From positions 496,001-560,000 of the forward strand of contig NZ_SJXD01000011.1 of NCBI RefSeq assembly GCF_004336745.1: DNA of 64,000 bases. The letters run 5' to 3'. Origin of the DNA: Roseococcus sp. SYP-B2431. Lineage in GTDB: Bacteria; Pseudomonadota; Alphaproteobacteria; Acetobacterales; Acetobacteraceae. The notes beneath the pieces were generated by a model, which was given only the letters and a program-made list of their open reading frames with translations, was not told the origin of the DNA and made no database searches. The translations under genes were made by a program, and so were the position numbers. Of this stretch, positions 50,916-60,498 are shown piece by piece. The stretch's first letter is position 1. Each line of letters begins with the position of its first letter.

Positions 50916-52774
50916 GCAGGACGGCGCCGCCGCCGCCACACGCCCGTTCCCTCAAGGAGCGCGTCGGCGCGCTGCGCAACCTGCGGCCCTTCCTCGCCAT
51001 GGTCTGGCGCACCAGCCCTGGCCTGACCGCGGCCGCGCTCGCGCTCCGGCTGCTGCGCGCGCTGCTGCCCATCGCGATGCTCTTCGTCGGCAAGCTCATC
51101 ATCGACGACGTGGTGCTGCTGCTCCGCGCGCCCGAGCGGCCCGAGAGCCTCGTCGCCGCCTGGCATGCCGGGACGCTCGACCGGATCGCCTGGCTGCTCG
51201 CCGCCGAATGCGCCCTGGCCGTGGCCGCCGACCTGCTCGGCCGCGTGGTGGCCCTGGTGGACGGGCTGCTCTCCGAGCGCGTGACCACGGCCTCCAGCGT
51301 CCGCCTCATGGAGCATGCGGCCGCCCTCGACCTCGAGGATTTCGAGGATGCCGAGTTCCAGGACCAGCTGGAGCGCGCCCGCCGCCAGACCAGCGGCCGC
51401 ATCACCCTGATGAACCTGCTCTTCGGCCAGGCGCAGGACGCGGTGACGGTGGCGAGCCTCGCCGCCGGCCTGCTGGTCTTCGCGCCCTGGCTGATCCTGC
51501 TGCTGGTGCTGGCCCTGGTGCCGGCCTTCCTCGGCGAATCCCATTTCAATGCGCGCGGCTATTCGCTGGAATTCGGCCGCACGCCGGAGCGGCGCGAGCT
51601 CGACTACCTGCGCCAGACCGCCGCCAGCGTGGAGACGGCCAAGGAGGTGAAGATCTTCGGCCTCCACGGCTTCCTCATCGAACGCTACCGCCGGCTGTCC
51701 ACGGAGTTCTACGCGGCCAACCGGGCGCTCGCGCTGCGCCGGGCGGGCTGGGGCGCCGTCTTCACCGCCATCGGCACGGCCGGCTACTACCTCGCCTATG
51801 CCTATATCGTCTGGCAGACGGTGGCGGGCGTCTTCTCGGTCGGCGACCTGACCTTCCTCGCGGGCTCCTTCCTGCGGCTGCGCGGGCTGCTGGAGGGGCT
51901 GCTCGCCGGCTTCTCGGTGATGGCCGGGCAGGCGCTCTATCTCGACGACCTCTTCTCCTTCTTTGAGACGCGGCCCGCGATCCTCTCGCCGGAGAACCCG
52001 GTCCCGCTGCCGTCGCCGATCCGCGAGGGCTTCGTCTTCGAGGATGTCGGCTTCGCCTATCCGGGCGCGGGGCGCTGGGCCGTGCGCCATCTCAGCTTCG
52101 CCCTGAAGGCGGGGGAGGTGGTGGCCCTGGTCGGCGAGAACGGCGCGGGCAAGACCACGCTGGTGAAGCTGCTGACCCGCCTCTACGACCCGGACGAGGG
52201 CCGAATCCTGCTCGACGGCCGCGACCTGAGCGACTACGACCTCGACGCCCTGCGGGGCAGCATGGGCGTCATCTTCCAGGACTTCGTGCGCTACAACCTC
52301 ACCGCCGGCGACAATATCGCCGTCGGCCGCATCGAGGCGCGCGGCGATCAGGCCCGCATCGAAGGCGCGGCGGCGCGCAGCCAGGCCGACGAGGTGATCG
52401 CCCGGCTGCCGCTGGGCCGCGCGCAGATGATCGGCAAGCGCTTCAAGAACGGCGTCGAGCTCTCGGGCGGGGAGTGGCAGAAGATCGCCATCGCGCGCGC
52501 CTATATGCGCCAGGCCGAGGTGCTGGTGCTGGACGAACCGACCGCCGCGCTCGACGCGCGCGCGGAGTTCGAGGTTTTCCGCCGCTTCAAGGAGCTGAGC
52601 CGGGGCAAGACGGCGGTGCTGATCTCGCACCGCTTCTCCAGCGTGCGAATGGCCGACCGCATCCTGGTGCTGGCCGACGGCAAGGTGGAGGCCGAGGGCA
52701 CGCACGAGGCGCTGATGGCCCAGGGCGGCCGCTATGCCGAACTCTTCGAGATGCAGGCGGCGGGGTACAGGTAG
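50912..52774 (+). CDS. ABC exporter, fused permease and ATPase
   Basis: 620 residues: six transmembrane helices in about 40-340, then an ATPase with Walker A GENGAGKTT (near residue 408), Q-loop FQDFVRYN, signature LSGGEWQKIAIARAYM (near 517), Walker B VLVLDEPTAALD (near 537) and switch His in SHRFSS. It is a type I half-transporter likely working as a homodimer to export a lipid, peptide or drug. A glutamate-rich DLEDFEDAEFQDQLERARRQ segment is the coupling region also found in peptide exporters. Linked to the upstream oxidoreductase by a GTGA overlap. Confidence 0.92.
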   Translation: MSRTAPPPPHARSLKERVGALRNLRPFLAMVWRTSPGLTAAALALRLLRALLPIAMLFVGKLIIDDVVLLLRAPERPESLVAAWHAGTLDRIAWLLAAECALAVAADLLGRVVALVDGLLSERVTTASSVRLMEHAAALDLEDFEDAEFQDQLERARRQTSGRITLMNLLFGQAQDAVTVASLAAGLLVFAPWLILLLVLALVPAFLGESHFNARGYSLEFGRTPERRELDYLRQTAASVETAKEVKIFGLHGFLIERYRRLSTEFYAANRALALRRAGWGAVFTAIGTAGYYLAYAYIVWQTVAGVFSVGDLTFLAGSFLRLRGLLEGLLAGFSVMAGQALYLDDLFSFFETRPAILSPENPVPLPSPIREGFVFEDVGFAYPGAGRWAVRHLSFALKAGEVVALVGENGAGKTTLVKLLTRLYDPDEGRILLDGRDLSDYDLDALRGSMGVIFQDFVRYNLTAGDNIAVGRIEARGDQARIEGAAARSQADEVIARLPLGRAQMIGKRFKNGVELSGGEWQKIAIARAYMRQAEVLVLDEPTAALDARAEFEVFRRFKELSRGKTAVLISHRFSSVRMADRILVLADGKVEAEGTHEALMAQGGRYAELFEMQAAGYR

Positions 52775-52820
52775 AAACCCTGATGCGCGACGCGGCAGTC
52801 CGGGCGATACTGGCCCCAGC

Positions 52821-53813
52821 ATGAGAATCGCCGCCCTTCTCGCCGCGCTGTTCCTCCTGGCCTCCCCCGCGGCGGCGCGGGCAGCAGTTCCGGCCGCGTC
52901 CTGCCCCGACATCCTCGTGGGCGACAGCCTCGCCGTCGGCATGGGCCCCTATGCGCGGGCCGCGGGATTCGAGGTCATCGCGCGGACGGGCATTGGCCTC
53001 TCCTGGCTGCGCGCCCAGAATCCCCGCTGCGCGCGGCGGGTGGTGGTGGTGGTCGGCACCAACGACCTGCGGGGCATCGATCCCTGGTCGGCCGAGGCCT
53101 ATCCCGAGCGGCTGGCCGCCATCATGGGCCGCTGGCAGGCGCAGCAGATCGTCTGGGCGACGCCCGGCTGCTTCCCCTACGACCAGAGCCTGGAGCGGGG
53201 CAGCGCGGCGCTGGACCGCGCGTTGGCGCGCGAGCCGCTGGTGCGGGTGGGCGGCCGGCGCGAGTACATGCGGGTCCATTCCGGGCGGACGGCCCGGTGC
53301 GGATACCTCTCGGGCGACGGCATCCACCCGACGGGGGCGGGCTATCGCGCCTGGTGGGCGAGCCTGTCCCAGGCGATCGGCCCCGCGCCGGACGATCGGT
53401 ACCGCGAGGCACGCGCGGCCCCACCGGCGGCCTCGGCGCGCGCTTCCGTCCGTTCCGTGCCGCAGTTCCGCCAGGCACGCTCCGCGCGGACAACGCGCTC
53501 CGTGCAGCAGGCCCAGGCTGTCCGACCGGGCCGTTCCACCCAGGTGGCGCGGCTGAATGCGCCGGTGCGCCCGGGCCAGCAGGCGGGTTCGGCCCGCTTG
53601 GCCCAGCAGGCGCGCGTGGCCCGCGCGACCCAGCCGGCGCGCGCGGCCCCTGCGACCCGTTCGGCGCCGAGGCAGGCGCCTCCCGACCGGCAGGTGCGAT
53701 CCGCCCAGCAGGCTCGGCCCATGCCGCATGCTCGCCCGGGCCACGATGCCCGGCCATTGCGGCTACCGGCTCCGCCGGGCCAGGCGAGCGGGACGCCCAT
53801 CCGCCGGACCTGA
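52821..53813 (+). CDS. Exported SGNH hydrolase with Arg/Ala/Gln-rich tail
   Basis: 330 residues. The signal peptide MRIAALLAALFLLASPAAARA is clear; a longer in-frame start at 52734 gives no better signal. The SGNH/GDSL catalytic blocks are LVGDSLAVG (near 33), VGTNDLRG (near 78) and DGIHPTG (near 166). After about residue 193 the protein becomes a 135-residue low-complexity tail of Arg, Ala, Gln, Pro and Ser with almost no acidic residues. The tail is probably disordered and may bind an anionic envelope polymer. It likely acts in the periplasm as an esterase. Confidence 0.8.
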   Translation: MRIAALLAALFLLASPAAARAAVPAASCPDILVGDSLAVGMGPYARAAGFEVIARTGIGLSWLRAQNPRCARRVVVVVGTNDLRGIDPWSAEAYPERLAAIMGRWQAQQIVWATPGCFPYDQSLERGSAALDRALAREPLVRVGGRREYMRVHSGRTARCGYLSGDGIHPTGAGYRAWWASLSQAIGPAPDDRYREARAAPPAASARASVRSVPQFRQARSARTTRSVQQAQAVRPGRSTQVARLNAPVRPGQQAGSARLAQQARVARATQPARAAPATRSAPRQAPPDRQVRSAQQARPMPHARPGHDARPLRLPAPPGQASGTPIRRT

Positions 53814-54071
53814 GGCGCGTGATCCGAAAAGCCGGGTCGGATTTCGCAACCGCTGCGGTCGGCCGGGCGTTCGTTCCGCAGCAGCCAGCGACCAAAGCTG
53901 CCCGGAACCATCCGGAGGGATGTGACGCCGGGAACTTGTCCTAACCCATTATATTTCTATCGGAAAACGTCATCGGTTTATCACCGGACCAACATCGTTT
54001 GGTGGTCATTCCCGAATCCATCCCTCCCTAGTGTCCGGCCCGCATCACGAATGATGTGAGTTGGAGATACC
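53814..54071 (+). promoter_or_regulatory. AT-rich region upstream of the porin gene
   Basis: 258 bases without a gene. The segment from about 53940 to 54060 is strikingly AT-rich for this genome and surely holds the porin promoter; the GGAGA site at 54063 precedes the ATG. I could not fix the -35/-10 boxes. Confidence 0.45.
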
Positions 54072-55619
54072 ATGACGATAACCGTGCGATTTGGCCGCTC
54101 AGCCCTGTTGCTGGCGAGCGTGAGTCTGATGGCGATGGGCGCCGCGCAGCCGGCCCAAGCCCAGGATGCCGGCCGGCTTCAGGCGATCGAGGCACAGATC
54201 CGCTCGTTGCAGGGCGAATTGAACCGCATGCGGCGGGAATCCTCGCGTCGCGAGGGCGAGGCGCGCGCGGCGCGCGAGGAAGCCGCCACAGCCCGCGCCG
54301 AGGCCAGCGCCGCGCAGCGCAGCGCTGCCCAGGCCGTGGCCGCCGCTCCCGCCGCGGCACCGGCCGAGCCGCCGGTGCGCCTGGCCATGCCGGGTGGCCG
54401 GCCGACCTTCACCTCGCCGGACGGCCGCTTCTCCGCCTCCGTCGGCGCGCTGATCCACTTCGACATGGGCGGCTACATCCGGGACGGCCGTGGCAATCCG
54501 GACACGCGCGGCGTGCCGAAGATGAACAGCTTCGGCACGAACCTGCGCCGGGCGCGCATCCCGTTCAGCTTCCGCTACGACGACTTCACGCTGAACGTGA
54601 CGCCGGAATTCGGCGGATCGCCGGATGGAAGCCCATCGCTCTACGAGGCGAACATCAACTGGAACCCGGTGCGGCCGCTGACGATCACGGCCGGCTACTT
54701 CAAGCCCTGGCTGACGCTCGGCGATTCCACGAGCTCGAACGCCTTCCTGTTCATGGAGCGCCCGAGCATCGTGGATGTCGGCCGCAGCATCGCGGCGGGC
54801 GATTCCCGCGCCTCCTTCGGCGCGCGCTGGGCCGACCGCCGCTGGTTCGCCTCGGCCTATCTGACGGGCGCGGCCTATGGCTCGCAGAGTTCGGCGCTTG
54901 CGACCCCGCAGCAGACGGGCGGCGCCTTTCGCGTCGCCGGCCGGCCGATCGCGAGCGAGGACTGGGACATGCACCTGGGCTTCTCGACCTCGATGGCCTT
55001 CGACATCGGGCGCACGGCCAACGGCCAGACCATCCAGCTGCGTGACCGGCCCGAGCTGCGGATCGACAACAACCGCCTGATCGACACCGGGGCCATCGCG
55101 GCCGACAACGCCTATCAGTGGGGCCCCGAATTCGGCCTGCGCTGGCGCAACTTCATGCTGCAGGGCGAGTACATGCGTATCGGCGTGGACCAGGCCAAGG
55201 CCGGCGCCGCGCCGCGGCCCGACCTCGCCTTCGAGGGCGGCTATGTGGAGGCCAGCTGGGTGATGACCGGCGAGCGCCGCAGCTACTCGACCTCGAGCGC
55301 CGCCTTCGGCGGCATCCGCCCGGCCCGCCCCTTCAGCTTCCGCGACGGCGGCATGGGCGCCTTCGAGCTGGTCGGCCGCTACTCCGTGATCGACCTGAAC
55401 GACCACGTGACGCGTGGCCGGTCGGCGAGTTCCACGGGCGGGGTCTTCGGCGGCCGGCAGGAGGTCATCGGGGCCGGCATCAACTGGTATCCGAACAACA
55501 ACATGCGCTTCATGCTGCAGTGGAACAACGTGAACGTGGATCGGCTGAATGCGTCCGGCACGACGCAGATCGGACAGCGCTTCGACACCGTGGCCATGCG
55601 CATGCAGGCCTCGTTCTGA
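54072..55619 (+). CDS. OprO/OprP-type outer-membrane porin
   Basis: 515 residues. Signal peptide ends AQPAQAQ near residue 31. Residues about 35-95 form an alanine/arginine/glutamate-rich coiled coil that may form a periplasmic trimer stalk. The barrel follows, opening FTSPDGRFSASVGALIHFDMGGY and ending MRMQASF with the C-terminal Phe needed for barrel assembly. This matches the phosphate-selective porin family, but the anion or carboxylate passed is unknown. A strong hairpin follows the stop; a Bug-type binding protein gene is next, so the pair may serve uptake of one solute. Confidence 0.88.
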   Translation: MTITVRFGRSALLLASVSLMAMGAAQPAQAQDAGRLQAIEAQIRSLQGELNRMRRESSRREGEARAAREEAATARAEASAAQRSAAQAVAAAPAAAPAEPPVRLAMPGGRPTFTSPDGRFSASVGALIHFDMGGYIRDGRGNPDTRGVPKMNSFGTNLRRARIPFSFRYDDFTLNVTPEFGGSPDGSPSLYEANINWNPVRPLTITAGYFKPWLTLGDSTSSNAFLFMERPSIVDVGRSIAAGDSRASFGARWADRRWFASAYLTGAAYGSQSSALATPQQTGGAFRVAGRPIASEDWDMHLGFSTSMAFDIGRTANGQTIQLRDRPELRIDNNRLIDTGAIAADNAYQWGPEFGLRWRNFMLQGEYMRIGVDQAKAGAAPRPDLAFEGGYVEASWVMTGERRSYSTSSAAFGGIRPARPFSFRDGGMGAFELVGRYSVIDLNDHVTRGRSASSTGGVFGGRQEVIGAGINWYPNNNMRFMLQWNNVNVDRLNASGTTQIGQRFDTVAMRMQASF

Positions 55620-55624
55620 GAACC

Positions 55625-55659
55625 GCGCCGCAGCCCGGCCTGGCGCCGGGCCGCGGCGC
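55625..55659 (+). terminator. Strong hairpin after the porin gene
   Basis: Outer stem GCGCCGC / GCGGCGC (7 bp), a 2x2 mismatch, inner stem CCCGGC / GCCGGG (6 bp) and a 5-nt loop, starting five bases after the stop. A short CTTT lies about ten bases downstream. Confidence 0.6.
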
Positions 55660-55738
55660 ATCCACGCTTTCCCCCGGCCGCCGGATCGGACACGATGACC
55701 CTCAGGGCGCGCCGACGCCCGCCACGAGGGAAACATCC

Positions 55739-56710
55739 ATGCCATATCCGCGCCGACAGGTGCTGCTGCTCGCCGGCTCCACGGCCGCCCTGGCCACGCC
55801 GGCCATCGCGCAATCCGCCTGGCCCTCGCGGCCGATCCGCATGGTCATCCCCTATCCCCCGGGCGGGGCTAGCGACATCATCGCGCGGCTGCTGGCGCCG
55901 CACATGACGGAGCTGCTCGGCCAGACGCTGGTGGTCGAGAACCGGCCAGGCGCCAACGGCTTCATCGCCGGCGAGCACGTCGCCCGCGCCGCGCCGGACG
56001 GCTACACGCTGCTCATGGGCAATGCCGGGCCGAACGGCACGGGGCCGGCGCTCTATGGCAGCCGCACGCCCTATGATCCGATCCGCGACTTCTCGCCGAT
56101 CATGGCGGTCTCGGTCGTGCCGCTGATCATGGGCATGAACCCCTCCGTGCCGGTGCGGAACTTCCCGGAATTCCTGGCCTATGCGCGCGAGATGGGCAGC
56201 CGGCTCAGCTACGGCACGGCGGGCGTGGGCTCGGCCGGCCATATGGGCATGGAGCTGCTGAAGTCGCTGACCGGCATCGAGATGCAGCACATCCCCTATC
56301 GCGGCAGCGCCCCGCTGACCTCTGACCTCATCGCCGGCGTCGTGCCGCTGAGCTGCGACACCGCGCCGGTGCTGCTGCCGCATGCGGCGGCGGGGCGGGT
56401 GAGGGCAATCGCCGCGACCTCGGCCCGGCGCATCGCCGAGGCGCCTGACCTTGCGACGGTCGCGGAGACGGTGCCCGGCTTCGAATCCGTGAGCTGGGGC
56501 GGCGTGATGGGCCCGGCCCATCTGCCGGCGCCGGTCGTCGAGCGTCTGAACGCGGCGCTGCGGACCTCGATGGAGCGCATCGCCGCCCAGCTTCAGAGCC
56601 AGGGCATCCAGCCGCAGCGCGGCACGCCCGAGGAATTCGCCGCCTATGTCGCTGCGGAGGTCCGGAAATGGACCGAAGTCGTGCAGAAGATGGGGCTGCG
56701 GCCGGAGTAG
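55739..56710 (+). CDS. Bug-family tricarboxylate transporter binding protein
   Basis: 323 residues; signal peptide MPYPRRQVLLLAGSTAALAT... cleaved near AIAQ. Typical motifs: IRMVIPYPPGGASDIIARLL near 33, VVENRPGANGFIAGEHVA near 62, LSYGTAGVGSAGHMGMELL near 157 and HIPYRGSAPLTSDLIAG near 183. Periplasmic, ligand unknown but probably a carboxylate. GAGGGAAA is the ribosome site. It follows the porin and is convergent with another Bug gene four bases away. Confidence 0.92.
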   Translation: MPYPRRQVLLLAGSTAALATPAIAQSAWPSRPIRMVIPYPPGGASDIIARLLAPHMTELLGQTLVVENRPGANGFIAGEHVARAAPDGYTLLMGNAGPNGTGPALYGSRTPYDPIRDFSPIMAVSVVPLIMGMNPSVPVRNFPEFLAYAREMGSRLSYGTAGVGSAGHMGMELLKSLTGIEMQHIPYRGSAPLTSDLIAGVVPLSCDTAPVLLPHAAAGRVRAIAATSARRIAEAPDLATVAETVPGFESVSWGGVMGPAHLPAPVVERLNAALRTSMERIAAQLQSQGIQPQRGTPEEFAAYVAAEVRKWTEVVQKMGLRPE

Positions 56711-56714
56711 CGCT

Positions 56715-57701
56715 TCACTCCATCCGCAGGTTCAGCCGGCGCACCAGCTCACGTTCCTGGGCCACCTGCCGTCGGGCGAAGTCGGTATAGGCCTCGCTGT
56801 CCATGTACATGACGGGCTGGTCCAGGCCCGCGAGGTAGGACAGCGATTCCGGCCGGAACAGCGCCTCCTTGAAGGCGTCGTGCAACTGCCGGACCACGCC
56901 CGGATCCATCCCCTTCGGCCCCGCGATCCCATAGGGCGAGGTCGCGACGATGCCGTAGCCCAGCTCCTTCAGCGTGGGCGCATCCGGGTAGCGGGCGATG
57001 CGTTCGGGCGTCCAGACGTTCAGCAGCCGGAACCGGCCGTCGAGCACGAGCTGCGACCAGTGGCTCGCCGTCGCCACGGCGTCGATGGTCCCGCTGAGCA
57101 GCGCGCTGGTGAGCTCGCTGCCGCCACGATAGGGCGCATGCAGCCACTCGATCCCTTCCAGCTCGGCGATGCGGTCCATGACCACATGCGGCTCGGTGCC
57201 CGCGCCGGGCGAACCGTAGGAGATGGCGCCGGGGCGCCGCTTCGCCGCGGCCACGAGATCCGCCCAGCTGCGATAGGGCGAGTTCGCATTCACCACCACG
57301 CCGAAGGGATAGCCGGTGAGGCAGATGATGTAGCTGAAATCCGCGAGCGGATCGTAGGGCGGGCGCGGGCTCATGAAGGGCACGCGGAAGACGGAGCCGG
57401 GCATCTGGGCCAGGCTGTGGCCGTCCGGCGCCTCGGTGGCGAGGGCACGCGCGGCCAGCGTGCCGTTGGCGCCGGCCTTGCTCTCGATGACGATGGGCTG
57501 GCCCAGGCGCGGCGCCATGAGGTCCGCAAGGACGCGGGTGTAGACGTTGGGTCCGGGCGCCCAGGCTCCGAAAATGCGGATCGGGCGGGTCGGGAAGGGC
57601 GGACGGGTCTGCGCCCGGGCGGATGGGCACAGGGCAGGAGAGGCCAGCCCGGCGGTGGTGAGCGCCAGGGCGGCGCGGCGGCCCGTCTTCACGGAAATCA
57701 T
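56715..57701 (-). CDS. Bug-family binding protein with divergent ligand loop
   Basis: 328 residues with signal peptide ending PSARAQ. Overall Bug features are present (VIESKAGANGTLAARALA; ISYGSPGAGTEPHVVMDRI; HAPYRGGSELTSALLSG), but the usual PPGGxxD ligand loop reads GAWAPGPNVYTRVLA, so the conserved aspartate of the first loop is missing. This points to a ligand unlike that of its neighbours. A perfect TetR-type palindrome lies 55-68 bases upstream. Confidence 0.88.
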   Translation of the reverse strand: MISVKTGRRAALALTTAGLASPALCPSARAQTRPPFPTRPIRIFGAWAPGPNVYTRVLADLMAPRLGQPIVIESKAGANGTLAARALATEAPDGHSLAQMPGSVFRVPFMSPRPPYDPLADFSYIICLTGYPFGVVVNANSPYRSWADLVAAAKRRPGAISYGSPGAGTEPHVVMDRIAELEGIEWLHAPYRGGSELTSALLSGTIDAVATASHWSQLVLDGRFRLLNVWTPERIARYPDAPTLKELGYGIVATSPYGIAGPKGMDPGVVRQLHDAFKEALFRPESLSYLAGLDQPVMYMDSEAYTDFARRQVAQERELVRRLNLRME

Positions 57702-57755
57702 GTGCGTCCTTCCACGCGCCCCGGTCTTGACCGCCGGGACGGTGGGCGGAGGCTA

Positions 57756-57769
57756 ACCGACCGGTCGGT
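57756..57769 (-). promoter_or_regulatory. TetR-type palindromic operator candidate
   Basis: ACCGACCGGTCGGT is a perfect 14-base palindrome, followed by another GGTC step. It lies in the 83-base gap upstream of the Bug gene at 56715-57701 and just past the MFS gene stop. The form resembles TetR-family operators such as NemR boxes. Confidence 0.5.
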
Positions 57770-57784
57770 CGGTCGCAACCCGCC

Positions 57785-59098
57785 TCACCGGGGCAGGCTG
57801 TTCTCGTCGCGCATATGCCCGTGCTTCTGCATGTCCGGCATGAACAGCACCGCGACCAGCGAGACCGAGAGGATCGCCACCACGTACCAGGCGAAGGCGC
57901 CCTCGTTGCCCGCGGCCTTGAAGCGCAGCGCCACGTATTCCGCCGTGCCGCCGAAGAGCGCATTGGCGATGGCATAGGACAGGCCCACGCCCAGCGCGCG
58001 GATCTCTGCGGGAAAGAGCTCGGCCTTCAGCACGCCGCTGATCGAGGTGTAGCAGCTCACGATCGCCAGCGCGCAGAGCAGCAGGAGGCCGGCCGATCCC
58101 GCCGAGGTCGCCGTGCCGAGCGCGCCGAGCAGCGGCACCGTGAAGAGTATGCCGCCGATGCAGAAGACGAAGAGCAGGTTGCGCCGCCCGAACCGGTCGG
58201 AGACCGCGCCCAGGATCGGCTGCATCCCCATGTAGAGCAGCAGGACCACGGCCATCAGGATGCTGACCGTCTTCACCTCGAGGCCGGCCGTGTTGACCAG
58301 GTATTTCTGCATGTAGGTGGTGAAGGTGTAGAAGGCGAGCGAGCCGCCGGCCGTCAGCCCCATCACCGTCAGCAGCGCGCTCGGATGCTGCAGCAGGGCA
58401 CGCATCGTGCCGGCCTCCTTCTTGGCGCGGCCCTCCGCCGTGGTGGTCTCGTGCAGCGAGCTCCGCAGGTAGAGCGCCACCACGGCGGCGAGCGCGCCGA
58501 TCACGAAGGGGATGCGCCAGCCCCAGGCGCGCATCTCCTCGGTCGTCAGGCTGAATTCCAGGACCACGATGACCAGCACGGCCAGCAGCTGTCCGCCGAT
58601 CAGCGTCACATACTGGAAGGAGGCATAGAAGCCCCGATTCCTGGAGGTCGCGACCTCGCTCATATAGGTGGCCGAGGTGCCGTATTCGCCGCCGACCGAG
58701 AGGCCCTGCGCCATGCGCGCCAGCAGCAGCAGGATGGGGGCCGCGATGCCGATGGTCTCGTAGGTCGGGATGACGGCGATGAGCAGCGAGCCGCCGCACA
58801 TCAGCAGCACGGAGGCCAGCATCGAGAACTTCCGGCCCATCCGGTCCGCGATGCGGCCGAAGAGCCAGCCGCCGATCGGGCGCATCAGGAAGCCGATGGC
58901 GAAGACGGCGGCGGTGTTCAGCAGCTGGACGGTCGTGTCGCCCGCCGGGAAGAACGCATGCGCGAAATACAGGGCGGTGAAGGCATAGGCGTAGAAGTCG
59001 TACCACTCGACGAGATTGCCCGAGGCCGCACCGACGATGGCGCGGATGCGCTGGCGCATCTCGTGGGGGCTGCCGGCGACGATGCCGCTGGAACTCAT
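57785..59098 (-). CDS. MFS metabolite:H+ symporter
   Basis: 437 residues, 12 helices. Family markers: [20 protein letters not shown] near residue 26, [22 protein letters not shown] near 73 and [21 protein letters not shown] near 131. These are typical of the ProP/KgtP/ShiA branch that imports dicarboxylates, shikimate, proline or betaine. GGAGG precedes the ATG. It is divergent from the FMN oxidase gene, suggesting that it imports that enzyme's substrate. Confidence 0.9.
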   Translation of the reverse strand: MSSSGIVAGSPHEMRQRIRAIVGAASGNLVEWYDFYAYAFTALYFAHAFFPAGDTTVQLLNTAAVFAIGFLMRPIGGWLFGRIADRMGRKFSMLASVLLMCGGSLLIAVIPTYETIGIAAPILLLLARMAQGLSVGGEYGTSATYMSEVATSRNRGFYASFQYVTLIGGQLLAVLVIVVLEFSLTTEEMRAWGWRIPFVIGALAAVVALYLRSSLHETTTAEGRAKKEAGTMRALLQHPSALLTVMGLTAGGSLAFYTFTTYMQKYLVNTAGLEVKTVSILMAVVLLLYMGMQPILGAVSDRFGRRNLLFVFCIGGILFTVPLLGALGTATSAGSAGLLLLCALAIVSCYTSISGVLKAELFPAEIRALGVGLSYAIANALFGGTAEYVALRFKAAGNEGAFAWYVVAILSVSLVAVLFMPDMQKHGHMRDENSLPR

Positions 59099-59232
59099 GG
59101 GGAAGCCTCCGTCCGGGGCGGACCTTCCTTTCCAATGCGATACGATGGGGCCGGGTTGCCCTGTGGTGCGTCTTGCCCGCCGCGGGCGGCGGAGGTCCTA
59201 TGGCGCCTCGACGATCCGGGCCGGTGAGCGCC

Positions 59233-59251
59233 CGGACTGGGAGAGAGTCCG
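59233..59251 (+). other. Small hairpin holding a ribosome site in its loop
   Basis: CGGACT and AGTCCG pair around the loop GGGAGAG, directly before the ATG at 59252. The purine-rich site would be presented in the loop. Confidence 0.35.
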
Positions 59252-60487
59252 ATGCCCGATGCCCATGACGATTCGCGATCGCGGGCCCTGACGCCGCCGC
59301 CCGCCTCGAAGCTCGACGCCGAGGGCCAACGCCTGCGCCGGCTCTACCCCCATTACGGGGTCAAGCAGGCCCGCGCGAAGCGGCGCGTCCCGCGCTTCGC
59401 CTATGACTATGCGGCGAACGGCGTGGGCGACGGCTCGCCCAATGTGGCCCATAACCGCAGCACCATGGACGCCGTCCGTATCCTCCCGCGCTACGGGCTG
59501 GACGTGTCGCGCATCGACACGCGGGTGACGCTCTTCGGGCAGGAATATTCCATGCCGGTCGGCGTCTCGCCGATGGGCAATCCGGGCGTGGTCTGGCCCG
59601 GCACGGGCGACATCCTGGCCCGCGCCGCGCAGAAGGCCCGCATCCCCTATATCGGCTCGACGGTTGCGAACGAGAGCATCGAGCATTTCGGCCGCGTCGC
59701 GCCTGACGTCTACTGGTTCCAGCTCTACCCCGCGCCCGCCAACGGCCACGAGCACTCCCTCGACATGGTGCGGCGCGCCGAGGCCGCGGGCGCGAAGGCG
59801 CTGGTCGTCACGCTCGACGTGCCGTGCCGCCCGAAGCGCGTGGGCGACGTGGCCAATGGGCTGGAGGTGCCCTTCCGCTGGCGCGCCCGCACCGTCCGCG
59901 ACATCGCGCTCTCCCCCGCCTGGGCGATCGAGACGCTGCGCCGGGGCCGCCCGGCCTTCGAGACGCTGCGCGCCTATGTGCCCGAGGGCGCCTCGATCTT
60001 CGACATCGCCGCCTTCGGCCAGCAGGCCCTGGGCCAGGCCATGGACTGGGACTGGATCGCCCGGATGCGGGACGCCTGGCCGCGGGCGCTCGTGGTGAAG
60101 GGCATCCTGCACCCGGACGACGCGGAGCGGGCGGTGCAGGTGGGCTGCGACGGCATCCTGGTCTCCAACCATGGCGGGCGGCAGTTCGACGCCGCGCCCT
60201 CGGCCATCGAGATGCTGCCGGCCATCGCCGAGCGCGTGGCGGGGCGCGCGCGCATCCTGATGGACGGCTCGATCCGCTCGGGGCTCGACATTCTGCGCGC
60301 GCTGGCCTGCGGCGCGGAATTCACCTTCGCGGCCCGCGCCTTCCTCTGGTCCGTGGCGGCAATCGGCGAGGCGGGCGGCGACCACGCGGCCGACTCCTTC
60401 CTGGAGGAGCTGTGCAGCAGCATGGGGCAGGCGGGGGTGACGACGATCGCGCAGGCGCGGCAGGCGCCGCTCTGGCCCTCGAGGTAG
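59252..60487 (+). CDS. FMN-dependent alpha-hydroxy-acid oxidase/dehydrogenase
   Basis: 411 residues of the family of L-lactate dehydrogenase (LldD), glycolate oxidase and mandelate dehydrogenase. Segments: FAYDYAANG near residue 48, MPVGVSPMGNPGVVWPGTG near 101, the catalytic His in ILVSNHGGRQFDAAPSA near 303, and the FMN-phosphate loop in ILMDGSIRSGLDILRALACG. It oxidises an L-2-hydroxy acid to the 2-keto acid. The divergent MFS gene probably imports the substrate. The start is ATG 59252 with GGGAGAG just before it. Confidence 0.92.
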   Translation: MPDAHDDSRSRALTPPPASKLDAEGQRLRRLYPHYGVKQARAKRRVPRFAYDYAANGVGDGSPNVAHNRSTMDAVRILPRYGLDVSRIDTRVTLFGQEYSMPVGVSPMGNPGVVWPGTGDILARAAQKARIPYIGSTVANESIEHFGRVAPDVYWFQLYPAPANGHEHSLDMVRRAEAAGAKALVVTLDVPCRPKRVGDVANGLEVPFRWRARTVRDIALSPAWAIETLRRGRPAFETLRAYVPEGASIFDIAAFGQQALGQAMDWDWIARMRDAWPRALVVKGILHPDDAERAVQVGCDGILVSNHGGRQFDAAPSAIEMLPAIAERVAGRARILMDGSIRSGLDILRALACGAEFTFAARAFLWSVAAIGEAGGDHAADSFLEELCSSMGQAGVTTIAQARQAPLWPSR

Positions 60488-60498
60488 CGCGGCGCGCG

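Noticed and set aside
55118-56710. Fusion of a porin-region frame with the Bug protein
   Set aside because: The first 200 residues are an off-frame shadow of the porin; the Bug gene has its own ATG, signal peptide and ribosome site at 55739.
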